DNA from: Actinomycetes bacterium
Lineage (GTDB): Bacteria; Actinomycetota; Actinomycetes; Actinomycetales; Actinomycetaceae
NCBI GenBank assembly: GCA_023426345.1
Contig: JAFAAX010000096.1
Location: 1-20,516 of the forward strand
Direction: 5' to 3'
Length of the DNA stretch: 20,516 nt
Every line of letters begins with the position of its first letter. Position 1 is the first letter of the stretch. Both the position numbers and the translations under genes were made by a program. The notes beneath the pieces were generated by a model that worked only from the letters and a program-made list of their open reading frames with translations, had not been told where the DNA came from and ran no database searches. Positions 13,327-19,962 of this stretch are shown here, in pieces.

Positions 13327-14874
13327 TCACACCCAGCCGGCGATCTGCTCGGACAGTCCCGTGTAGGAGGCGGGGGTGAGAGCCAGCAACCTCGCCTCGA
13401 CATCGTCGGGCAAACCGAGGTCCGCGATGAAGGCCCGCATCTCCTCGGGCCCGACGGCATGACCGCGGGTGAGGTCCTTGAGACGCTCGTAGGGGTTGGC
13501 TAAGCCGGTCGCCCCGGCCAGGGACGCGGCGCGCATGGCCTGCTGGACGGCCTCGCCCAGCACCGCCCAGTTGTCCTCCAGGTCGTCGGCCATCCGGGCG
13601 GCGTCGACATCGACCCCCGCCAGGCCGCGCGTGAGGTTGTCCAGCCCCAGCAGCGAGTGCCCGAGCGCCACCCCGATGTTGCGTTGGGTGGTGGAGTCCG
13701 TGAGGTCCCGCTGCATCCGCGACGTGACCAGCGTGGAAGCCAGGGAGTCCAGCAGCGCGGAGGAGATCTCGAAGTTCGCCTCGGCATTCTCGAAGCGGAT
13801 CGGGTTGACCTTGTGCGGCATCGTCGAGGAGCCCGTGGACCCCTGGGCGGCCAGGTCCTGGTGGAAGTAGCCCAGCGAGATGTACGTCCAGCAGTCGGTG
13901 GCGAGGTTGTGGGCGATCCGGTTGAAGCGGGCGAGGTCCGCGTCGAGCTCCGCCTGCCAGTCGTGGGACTCGATCTGGGTGGTGATCGGGTTCCAGGCGA
14001 GTCCCAGCCCCTCCACGAAGAGTCGGGTGATCCGCGGCCAGTCGGCGCCGGGCACGGAGACGACGTGCGCGGCCCAGGTGCCCGTGGCCCCGTTGACCTT
14101 GCTGAGGTACTCGGCGCCCTCAATGCGCGTGAGCTGGCGGGACAATCGGTGGACGAACACCGCCAGTTCCTTGCCCATCGTCACCGGCGTGGCCGGCTGG
14201 CCGTGCGTGTGGGCGAGCATCGGGGTGGCCGCAGCGGCGTGGGCCATCTCGGTGAGTCGAGCCACCAGGCGGCGGGCGGCGGGCAGCCACACCTGGCGGA
14301 TCGCCTCCCGGATCGTGAGGGCGTACGCGAGGTTGTTGACGTCCTCCGATGTGCAGAAGATGTGGACGGCCTGATGGAGGCGGGGGAGCGCGGTGTGAGG
14401 CCCCGGCCCGCCGGGCGCCGTCGGAGCGTCGTCGAGACGCTCGCCGATGAGATACTCGACCGCCTTGACGTCGTGGCGGGTGCGTGCCTCCAGGTCCGCC
14501 AGGCGGTCGATGTCCGCGCGGCCGAAGTCGCGGGGGAGGCGGCGCAGATAGGCGCGGTCGGCGTCGGTGAGGGCGGGCGCGCCCGGCAGGACGCCGTGGT
14601 CGAGGAGGTGGATCATCCACTCGACCTCGACATGGACGCGCGCGCGGTTGAGCGCCGCCTCGGACAAGAGGTTCGACAGCGGGGCGGTCACCGGCCGGTA
14701 GCGGCCGTCCAGCGGCGACAGCGGAGCGACGCCGGCGCCCTCGGCGGCCAGGTCGGCGTAGCCGGCCGCGGGCGCGAACAGAGCGGCCGGACGGGTCGGA
14801 GACAGACGGGTGCCGGGGTCGGCGTCGGGGGAAGACGTTCCGGGTCGGCCAGTGGCGGTGTCGGGCGCGCTCAT
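13327..14874 (-). CDS. purB: Adenylosuccinate lyase
   Basis: This 515-residue cytosolic enzyme of the fumarase/aspartase superfamily splits fumarate from SAICAR and from adenylosuccinate in purine synthesis. The superfamily signature GSSTMPHKVNP is at residues 348-358 and contains the catalytic serine of the flexible loop. Other landmarks are SPLDGRY (53-59), CTSEDVNN (174-181) and AHTHGQPATP (221-230), which contains the catalytic histidine. It is of the long E. coli-like PurB type. Compared with about 456 residues in E. coli it has an extra, low-complexity Ala/Pro-rich N-terminus of about 50 residues. The ATG at 14872-14874 is supported by GGGAG a short distance upstream. It follows the fructosamine-kinase-like gene on the same strand after 79 bases and converges on the LacI gene. 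Confidence 0.97.
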   Translation of the reverse strand: MSAPDTATGRPGTSSPDADPGTRLSPTRPAALFAPAAGYADLAAEGAGVAPLSPLDGRYRPVTAPLSNLLSEAALNRARVHVEVEWMIHLLDHGVLPGAPALTDADRAYLRRLPRDFGRADIDRLADLEARTRHDVKAVEYLIGERLDDAPTAPGGPGPHTALPRLHQAVHIFCTSEDVNNLAYALTIREAIRQVWLPAARRLVARLTEMAHAAAATPMLAHTHGQPATPVTMGKELAVFVHRLSRQLTRIEGAEYLSKVNGATGTWAAHVVSVPGADWPRITRLFVEGLGLAWNPITTQIESHDWQAELDADLARFNRIAHNLATDCWTYISLGYFHQDLAAQGSTGSSTMPHKVNPIRFENAEANFEISSALLDSLASTLVTSRMQRDLTDSTTQRNIGVALGHSLLGLDNLTRGLAGVDVDAARMADDLEDNWAVLGEAVQQAMRAASLAGATGLANPYERLKDLTRGHAVGPEEMRAFIADLGLPDDVEARLLALTPASYTGLSEQIAGWV

Positions 14875-14890
14875 GCCGGCATTCTCCCAT

Positions 14891-14911
14891 CGACGAGGGC
14901 GGCCCCGCGCG
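14891..14911 (+). repeat. Dispersed intergenic motif GACGAGGGCG (representative copy)
   Basis: The decamer GACGAGGGCG, often followed by G(A/C)CC and CGCG, lies in intergenic DNA at 1322-1331, 14892-14901, 15907-15916, 19827-19836 and 19891-19900. In reverse it lies at 13295-13304, 18592-18601 and 19817-19826. This copy reads CGACGAGGGCGGCCCCGCGCG. Inside genes I find it only at 3929, 4857 and 4371 (reverse). The function is unknown. Confidence 0.5.
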
Positions 14912-14953
14912 CGCGGTCCGTCCCTCGACGCCCCGCTGGGGCGGACCTCGGGG

Positions 14954-15775
14954 TCAAGCGGCGAAGCGTCGCGCGATCGCCAGCGTGTCGGACACGTATC
15001 CTCGGCCGAACAGCTGGCAGTGCACCATCAGCATGTGCAGTTGGTGGAGCGAGATGCGGTCGCGCCATCCGTCGGCCAGCGGCGAGACCTCGTCGTAGGC
15101 GGCCCAGATCCGCTCGAGGTGGGGGCACCCGAAGACGGCCAGCGCCGCCAGATCCTCCTCGGCGTGCCCGCCCTGGGCGGCCGGGTCGATGAGCGTGACG
15201 CCGTCCGGCGTCCACATGATGTTGCCGCTCCACAGATCGCCGTGGGTGCGCGCCGCGCCGGTGGTCCCGCCGTGGCGGCGCACGAGCGCGGGCTGCTCGT
15301 GGTCGTAGACGCCGTCGGACAGGGTCTCGCACAGCCGGTCGAGCACAGCCCGCTCCTCGCGCGTGAAGGCCGGGGCGCCCACGTAGGGGCCGATGCGGTC
15401 GCGCGCATAGAACGCTCCCCACGAGGGCGTCGACGCCTCGGGCGTGACGGGCAGCGGCAGGCGAGCGAGCCCCATCCATCCACTCCCGTGGGGCGCTCCG
15501 GGCGGCGGCGCTCCCCAGTGCGTGGCCCCGGCCGCGTGCGTGCGGGCGAGCGCCCGGCCGAAATCCTCCGCCGCGGCGGCTGTCGGAATGACCTCGGCCA
15601 GTCGCGGCTCCTCAAGCCACGCGGGGCCGCCCTGGTCATCGATCCCCTCGCCCCCGCTGCGCAGGACGGGGACCACGGGAGCCGATCCGCGAGGGGCGTC
15701 GGCCAGCCAGGCGAGTCCCGCCACTTCATAGGCGATGCGGCCGGGGCGCGGATCGGACTTGCGGAACGTCTCCAT
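14954..15775 (-). CDS. Fructosamine kinase family protein
   Basis: This 273-residue protein has an APH/choline-kinase-like fold and belongs to the fructosamine kinase/ketosamine-3-kinase family, which phosphorylates sugar-amine adducts of glycated proteins or amino acids so that they decompose. The catalytic loop HGDLWSGN is at residues 178-185 (catalytic Asp180). The metal-binding aspartate is in IDPAAQGGHAEEDLA (Asp197), a stretch diagnostic for this family. WLEEPRLAEVIP and GWMGLARLPLP are further family-like segments. It starts at the ATG at 15773-15775 with only a weak GGTGG site. The gene is upstream of purB on the same strand and divergent from the WXG100 operon. The native substrate is not known; bacterial members vary. 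Confidence 0.88.
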   Translation of the reverse strand: METFRKSDPRPGRIAYEVAGLAWLADAPRGSAPVVPVLRSGGEGIDDQGGPAWLEEPRLAEVIPTAAAAEDFGRALARTHAAGATHWGAPPPGAPHGSGWMGLARLPLPVTPEASTPSWGAFYARDRIGPYVGAPAFTREERAVLDRLCETLSDGVYDHEQPALVRRHGGTTGAARTHGDLWSGNIMWTPDGVTLIDPAAQGGHAEEDLAALAVFGCPHLERIWAAYDEVSPLADGWRDRISLHQLHMLMVHCQLFGRGYVSDTLAIARRFAA

Positions 15776-15794
15776 GCCGCCACCGTACGCGGAC

Positions 15795-15821
15795 CGTCCA
15801 CAGGGCCGCGCGCGTCCACAG
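15795..15821. repeat. Direct repeat CGTCCACAG, two copies
   Basis: CGTCCACAG occurs at 15795-15803 and 15813-15821 (9 identical bases, period 18), just upstream of the fructosamine-kinase-like gene. It could be a tandem regulator site. It resembles part of a DnaA box but lacks the TTAT half. Confidence 0.35.
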
Positions 15822-15866
15822 ATCTAGCGAGGGGCGCCGCGGCGTCCCCAGTCGGCGTCGGCCCGG

Positions 15867-15895
15867 GTGACGGGCCGCGACGCCGCCCGTAAGGT
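15867..15895 (+). promoter_or_regulatory. Probable promoter of the WXG100-hydrolase operon
   Basis: GTGACG (15867-15872) and TAAGGT (15890-15895) are 17 bases apart and resemble actinobacterial -35 (TTGAC) and -10 (TANNNT) elements. The start point would be near 15902, giving a leader of about 55 bases that contains one copy of the GACGAGGGCG motif and a strong AAAGGAGG ribosome binding site at 15943-15950. Confidence 0.5.
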
Positions 15896-15957
15896 CCTTT
15901 CCCAGGGACGAGGGCGGCGCTCCCTCGCCCACGGCGGACCGGAAAGGAGGACGGCGC

Positions 15958-16335
15958 ATGGCGACGGGAGACGGGATCGACGCGGAGGGTCTTCCGCAGT
16001 GGATCGGGTCGTGGTGCCCCGCTCCCGCCGCAGTGGACGGCTATGCGGGCGGACCGGGTGCGCTCCTGCCGGCGGCGTGGGGGATCGAGGTGCCCGGCTC
16101 CGCGCGGGAGTGGACGTCGACGGCCCTCATGTCCGTCGAGCAGGTGGCGGACGGGCTGGCGGGCCTGGATCTCGGGGATTGGCGGGGGCCGGCCGCCGAG
16201 TCGGCGCGCACCCGGATGCAGGAGGCGTTGGCGGCTGCGGGCGCGGTGTGCGCGCAGCTCCGGGACGCCCAGATGGCGCTGGACGCGCAGTGCCGGGGCG
16301 TCGCGCAGGCGCTCATCGCGGCGGGGACGGTGTGA
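15958..16335 (+). CDS. WXG100-like small protein, possible type VII secretion substrate
   Basis: This is a 125-residue, largely helical protein without a signal peptide. Residues 51-74 and 78-122 look like two helices separated by the turn GDWRGPAA, in which Trp75-Arg-Gly77 matches the W-x-G turn of WXG100/ESX proteins. These are secreted as helical-hairpin dimers by type VII systems or serve as targeting partners for larger effectors. The first 45 residues (Trp/Pro/Gly-rich) are an extension beyond the usual 100-residue unit, and no C-terminal YxxxD/E signal is visible. AAAGGAGG lies 7 bases before the ATG. Its stop codon overlaps the start of the following large gene by one base (TGATG), so the two are translationally coupled and probably act together. 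No secretion machinery (EccC, EccD, mycosin) is present in the window. The assignment rests on one short motif plus fold and context. Confidence 0.7.
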   Translation: MATGDGIDAEGLPQWIGSWCPAPAAVDGYAGGPGALLPAAWGIEVPGSAREWTSTALMSVEQVADGLAGLDLGDWRGPAAESARTRMQEALAAAGAVCAQLRDAQMALDAQCRGVAQALIAAGTV

Positions 16336-18119
16336 TGGGCGTGGACCCGCGGTTCGGAGACCGGGTGGTCGTCACCTCCTCGACGACCCGCGTCGACACC
16401 GAGCGGCTGGTCGCAGCCGCCGCGCGGGTCCGCGAGCTGGCGACTCGGGCGCAGGCCGGCGCGGAGACCGTGGGACGCGCCCGGGAACGGGCGGCGCTCG
16501 ATGCGGGACTGGCCCCCGCGGAGACGGCATGGGCGGTGGGCCTGCTGGATGCCGCCCAGGCGTCGGCGGCGTCGGTGGCCGTCCAATTGGAGGGAATGGC
16601 CGACGCCCTGGCCTTCGCGGCGCTCGTCTACGTCGCGGCCGAAGGCGATGCGGCGGCTTTCGACGCCGCGGACCGCCTGCTGTGCCCGGAGGCGGCGGCG
16701 TGGTGGAGCACCGGCTGGGGGACGCTGCATACCCGCGAGAGGGCCCGCGATCTACTGCCTGAGGCCGTGCAGGGGCACGTGCCCGGCCCGTTCCTCGATG
16801 ACATGGCGGCCCCCTGGCACCCGGGCCTCATCGGGCTCGCGCGATCGGCGCCCGGGCACGTTGCGGCGGCGTTCGGGGACGGGCGGCGCAGCGATGGCGC
16901 CGACCTCATGCGGGTGCAGCTCGACATGGAGGCGTTGTCGGGACTGCTCGTCGACCAGACGGCGACGATCCGGCTCCATGGGACGCCGGTGACGGATCAG
17001 CAGGCCTTCGCCTGGTGGGGCCGACGCGAGATGCGGACGCCGGCCGCCGCCTCGGTGGCGGCCGGGTGGGCCCTCGGGGTGGGGCGCCTGGTGAACGGTG
17101 GCGCGACGCGCGGCGTGCAGGTGACCATGGCCGTGCCCGTCGACACGCTCGACATCCGCACGGGACGGCCCGTCGGATATCGGGCGTCCTCCGTCGTCGC
17201 GGGCTCGGATGCCTCCGCCGGGACCGTCGGCGTGATCGGAGCGGCGGGGGCCAATCGGCTCCTGCCCGGTGTCACGGCGCTCGCCGCCGCCGCGGCGGCG
17301 GTCCCCGTCCCGCAGGGCGCGGCGCCGGTCCCGGTACCCGCCGCCCCGCGCCCGCCGGCACCCACCGGGACGCCGCGAGCGCCCTCCGAGCTGCTGGAGC
17401 GCATCACCCGGCTGGAACCCACGGCCGACCACGGTCAGTTCGAGATCCTCCAGCATCGGACGCCGGCCGGCGACGGGTCGGTGAGCACCTCGTGGAGCGT
17501 CGTCATCCGCGGCACCCACGGATGGGGCGTCGGGCAGGCGGATCCGCAGGACCTGCTGACGAACCTCCAGGGCGTCGCGGGGGAGGCCTCCGATCAGCAG
17601 CGCGCCGTGCTCCAGGCGATGGAGCGGATGGGCATCGCCCCCGGTGAGCCCGTCGAGATCGCCGGGCACTCGCAAGGCGCCATCGTGGCCGCCCGACTGG
17701 CCGCCGATCCGGCTGTCGCCGAGCGCTACGACATCGTCTCCGTGCTCGCCGCCGGCGGGCCGACCGCCGGATCCGCGCCCGTCGGCGAGGCGCGCCTGCT
17801 GGCGCTGGAGAACACCCGCGACGGCGTCCCGGGCCTCGACGGGGCCGCGAACGCGGACCCTCCCGGGTCGGCGACGGTCTCCTTCGACGGAGCGCTGGTG
17901 GACAATCCCCGGGCCGACGTCACCACCATCGGCGCGCACGACCTGGGCGTGTATGGCGAGGCGATGTCCTGGCTGGAGGATCAGGCCGGCGCATCCGACC
18001 AGGGCGGCGCGGCGACGGCCGAGGTGTCCGACTGGATCGAGGCGCGCAGCCGGTCCCTGGGGCTCACCGACGACACCCGGACGACGTCCTACCTGTTCGA
18101 CACCCGCCGGGTGCGGTGA
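16335..18119 (+). CDS. Large protein with helical N-terminal region and C-terminal alpha/beta hydrolase domain; putative type VII-associated effector or enzyme
   Basis: The product has 594 residues. Residues about 18-100 are Ala-rich and helical, resembling the ESX-like N-terminal regions of type VII substrates. Residues about 110-315 are a middle domain of unknown type. About 315-355 is an Ala/Pro/Val low-complexity linker, and about 356-594 is an alpha/beta hydrolase domain. The latter has VVIRGTHGWGVG, the nucleophile elbow GHSQGA with Ser446, Asp496 in RDGVPGLDG and His535 in GAHDLGVY, a plausible Ser-Asp-His triad. No signal peptide or membrane helix is clear. The ATG overlaps the WXG100-like stop codon, which fixes the start. 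The hydrolase part is paralogous in pattern to the product of 3198-4964. Substrate and export are unproven; a lipase or esterase acting outside the cell is inference. Confidence 0.82.
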   Translation: MGVDPRFGDRVVVTSSTTRVDTERLVAAAARVRELATRAQAGAETVGRARERAALDAGLAPAETAWAVGLLDAAQASAASVAVQLEGMADALAFAALVYVAAEGDAAAFDAADRLLCPEAAAWWSTGWGTLHTRERARDLLPEAVQGHVPGPFLDDMAAPWHPGLIGLARSAPGHVAAAFGDGRRSDGADLMRVQLDMEALSGLLVDQTATIRLHGTPVTDQQAFAWWGRREMRTPAAASVAAGWALGVGRLVNGGATRGVQVTMAVPVDTLDIRTGRPVGYRASSVVAGSDASAGTVGVIGAAGANRLLPGVTALAAAAAAVPVPQGAAPVPVPAAPRPPAPTGTPRAPSELLERITRLEPTADHGQFEILQHRTPAGDGSVSTSWSVVIRGTHGWGVGQADPQDLLTNLQGVAGEASDQQRAVLQAMERMGIAPGEPVEIAGHSQGAIVAARLAADPAVAERYDIVSVLAAGGPTAGSAPVGEARLLALENTRDGVPGLDGAANADPPGSATVSFDGALVDNPRADVTTIGAHDLGVYGEAMSWLEDQAGASDQGGAATAEVSDWIEARSRSLGLTDDTRTTSYLFDTRRVR

Positions 18120-18163
18120 GCGCGCGGAGAGCAACGGGAGCGGTGGGAGAGGCGCGCCCGGGT

Positions 18164-18538
18164 TCACTCGTCGTGCAGGAGACCGACTACGAGGGAGGAG
18201 ATGATGGCCGTCAGCGTCCCGCCCAGCAGCGCCGCCCAGAAGCCGTCGACGGAGAAGGGCAGTCCGAGCGAGCCCGCCAGCCACCCGGTGAGGAGGAAGA
18301 CCAGGGCATTCGTCACCAGGGCGAACAGCCCGAAGGTGAGAACATACAGGGGGAACGCGAGGGTCGAGATCACGGGCCGCGCGATGGAGTTGACCAGGGT
18401 GAAGACCAGCGCGATGCCGGCCAGCAGTAGGATCGTGCCACCCGCGGACGTTCCCTTGACGATGATGATGCCGGGGATGAGGAGGCTGGCCACCCAGATC
18501 CCCAGCATGTTGCCGAGCAGACGCACGAGGAATCTCAT
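18164..18538 (-). CDS. Small membrane protein, YvlD / phage holin 4 family (PF04020)
   Basis: This 124-residue protein has four predicted transmembrane helices (about 7-26, 32-50, 58-84 and 98-121). The segment VNSIARPVISTLAFPLYVLTFGLFALVTNAL is characteristic of the YvlD-like membrane proteins grouped in Pfam as Phage_holin_4_2. Despite that name, most members are ordinary chromosomal proteins of unknown function, sometimes linked to envelope stress, and nothing here points to a prophage. I start it at the ATG at 18536-18538 because MRFLVRLLGN is the usual beginning of the family. A GGAGG site is present but only about 1 base from that ATG, which is unusually close. The gene converges on the hydrolase gene and diverges from pat. 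Confidence 0.85.
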   Translation of the reverse strand: MRFLVRLLGNMLGIWVASLLIPGIIIVKGTSAGGTILLLAGIALVFTLVNSIARPVISTLAFPLYVLTFGLFALVTNALVFLLTGWLAGSLGLPFSVDGFWAALLGGTLTAIISSLVVGLLHDE

Positions 18539-18701
18539 GCCTCCATTCTTCCGGAGTCCGCGCCCGGGCGCCATAGACCCGCCGACCGGTGCGCCCTCGT
18601 CCGTGGGCGGGCCGGCCGGGACCCCGCCGCCCACGTGGCGCCGCGGCCCACGACTCGAACCGATCCGCGCCGGCGGCGCCGATAGGGGTACGACTGGTGG
18701 C

Positions 18702-19805
18702 ATGAGCGCACCCGTCTCCGATCCCGCGCCGGCACGACCCGCCAGCCGGGTCCGCCTCCGGCCCGCGGTCGCGGCCCTGCCCCGCTATGAGCCGGGCCGG
18801 TCGGCGCCGGGAGCCGTCAAGTTGTCGTCGAACGAGAACCCCGAGCCGCCGGCGTCGGCCGTCGTCGCGGCGGGCGCCCGGGCGCTCGAGAGCGCGAACC
18901 GCTACCCGGACATGGCCGCGGCGGCGCTGCGGGAGGCGATCGCCGACCATCTGGGGATACTCCCGGAGCAGGTCTGCACGGGCACGGGGTCCTCGGGGGT
19001 GCTGCTGGCGGCCCTGAGCGCCGTGTGCGATCCGTCGGGCGGCCACGACCAGGTGGTCTTCCCGTGGCGAAGCTTCGAGTCGTACCCGATCGCCGTCCCC
19101 ACCGCCGGGGGCGTTCCCGTCCCCGTGCCCCTCACCCCGCAGTGCCGCCACGACCTCCCGGCGCTGCGGGAGGCGATCGGCCCGCGGACGGCCGCCGTCA
19201 TCCTGTGCTCGCCCAACAATCCGACGGGACCGGCGCTCACGCTCGCGGAGATCCGGGACTTCATCGCCCAGGTCCCGCCGGAGGTCCTGGTCATCGTCGA
19301 CGAGGCGTACATCGAACTGGCCACGGATCCGGCGGTCTCCACGGCGGTGCCGCTGCTCGCGGAGTCCGCGAACGTGCTGGTGCTGCGCACGTTCTCCAAG
19401 GTGTACGCGCTGGCGGGCCTGCGCGTGGGCTACGGCGTGGGGCATCCGGATCTCATCGCCGCGATCGCGGCGGTGTCCGTGCCCTTCGGCGTGTCCTCGG
19501 TCGCGCAGACCGCCGCCCTGGCCGCCCTGGCCGATCAGGCGGCCGTGGACCGCTCCGCCCGACTCATCGCCGGGGAGCGCGACCGCGTGCTCGCCGCCCT
19601 CCGCGGGGCCGGGTACACAGTGCCCGACTCTCAGGCGAACTTCGTGTGGCTGTCGGCCGACCAGTCGGGACCCGCCCTGGTCGAGGCCTGCGCGCAGGCC
19701 GGCCTCCTCGTCCGCCCGTTCCCGGAGGGCGTGCGCGTGTCCGTCGGGCTCTCTGAGGACAACGACCGCTTCCTGGCGGTCGCCCGCGCGTTCCGGCGGC
19801 GCTGA
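18702..19805 (+). CDS. pat: Aromatic amino acid / histidinol-phosphate-type aminotransferase (Pat)
   Basis: This 367-residue fold-type I PLP enzyme closely resembles the Pat (HisC2) branch, which transaminates aromatic amino acids and their keto acids. The landmarks are LSSNENP (41-47), FPWRSFESYP (120-129), SPNNPTG (170-176), VDEAYIE with Asp200 and Tyr203, and FSKVYALAGLRVGYG with the PLP-lysine Lys233 and Arg241. VPFGVSSVAQTAA and DSQANFVWL follow; WRSFExYP and VPFxVSSxxQ in particular match mycobacterial Pat rather than biosynthetic HisC. Length agrees with the family. No his genes are nearby, which also favours Pat. The ATG at 18702 has only a weak GGTGG upstream; TAGGGG near 18683 may be part of a promoter, so the leader would be short. 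Confidence 0.88.
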   Translation: MSAPVSDPAPARPASRVRLRPAVAALPRYEPGRSAPGAVKLSSNENPEPPASAVVAAGARALESANRYPDMAAAALREAIADHLGILPEQVCTGTGSSGVLLAALSAVCDPSGGHDQVVFPWRSFESYPIAVPTAGGVPVPVPLTPQCRHDLPALREAIGPRTAAVILCSPNNPTGPALTLAEIRDFIAQVPPEVLVIVDEAYIELATDPAVSTAVPLLAESANVLVLRTFSKVYALAGLRVGYGVGHPDLIAAIAAVSVPFGVSSVAQTAALAALADQAAVDRSARLIAGERDRVLAALRGAGYTVPDSQANFVWLSADQSGPALVEACAQAGLLVRPFPEGVRVSVGLSEDNDRFLAVARAFRRR

Positions 19806-19816
19806 GCCCGCGGGAC

Positions 19817-19836
19817 CGCCCTCGTCGACGAGGGCG
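19817..19836. terminator. Perfect 20-base palindrome between convergent genes
   Basis: CGCCCTCGTCGACGAGGGCG is a perfect palindrome 11 bases after the pat stop codon, in the gap before the convergent rlmA-like gene. It consists of the recurring GACGAGGGCG motif head to head with its complement. It could act as a bidirectional terminator hairpin or as a protein-binding site; there is no T-tract. Confidence 0.45.
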
Positions 19837-19899
19837 ACGCGCGCCGGCCGGATCCGCCGTCCCGTGTCGGTCGGTCGTCCGGTGGCTCGCGACGAGGGC

Positions 19900-19914
19900 G
19901 GACCCGCGCGGTCC
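19900..19914. other. Small hairpin GGACC-CGCGC-GGTCC
   Basis: GGACC (19900-19904) and GGTCC (19910-19914) pair around the 5-base loop CGCGC, directly after another copy of the GACGAGGGCG motif. It lies about 50 bases downstream of the rlmA-like stop codon and may belong to the terminator region of that gene. Confidence 0.3.
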
Positions 19915-19962
19915 CCCCGCTGTTCCGCGCAGTTCGCCCTGCGTGGGTCCGGCCGAGATCCC

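Noticed and set aside
13657..15192. Plus-strand open frame of about 511 codons opposite purB
   Set aside because: The complementary strand is a textbook adenylosuccinate lyase; the plus-strand product is low complexity.
15795..15821. DnaA boxes / replication origin
   Set aside because: Only TCCACA matches; the TTAT half of the DnaA box is absent, there are just two copies, and no origin-associated gene is nearby.
18164..18538. Prophage holin
   Set aside because: The Pfam name contains holin, but no other phage gene is in the window and YvlD-like proteins are common chromosomal membrane proteins.
18702..19805. Biosynthetic histidinol-phosphate aminotransferase HisC
   Set aside because: Segments WRSFESYP and VPFGVSSVAQ match the Pat branch better and no other his gene is adjacent; some overlap of activity cannot be excluded.
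19817..19836. CRISPR or attachment site based on the repeated GACGAGGGCG motif
   Set aside because: The copies are irregularly spaced over the whole window, in both orientations, without spacers, integrase or cas genes.
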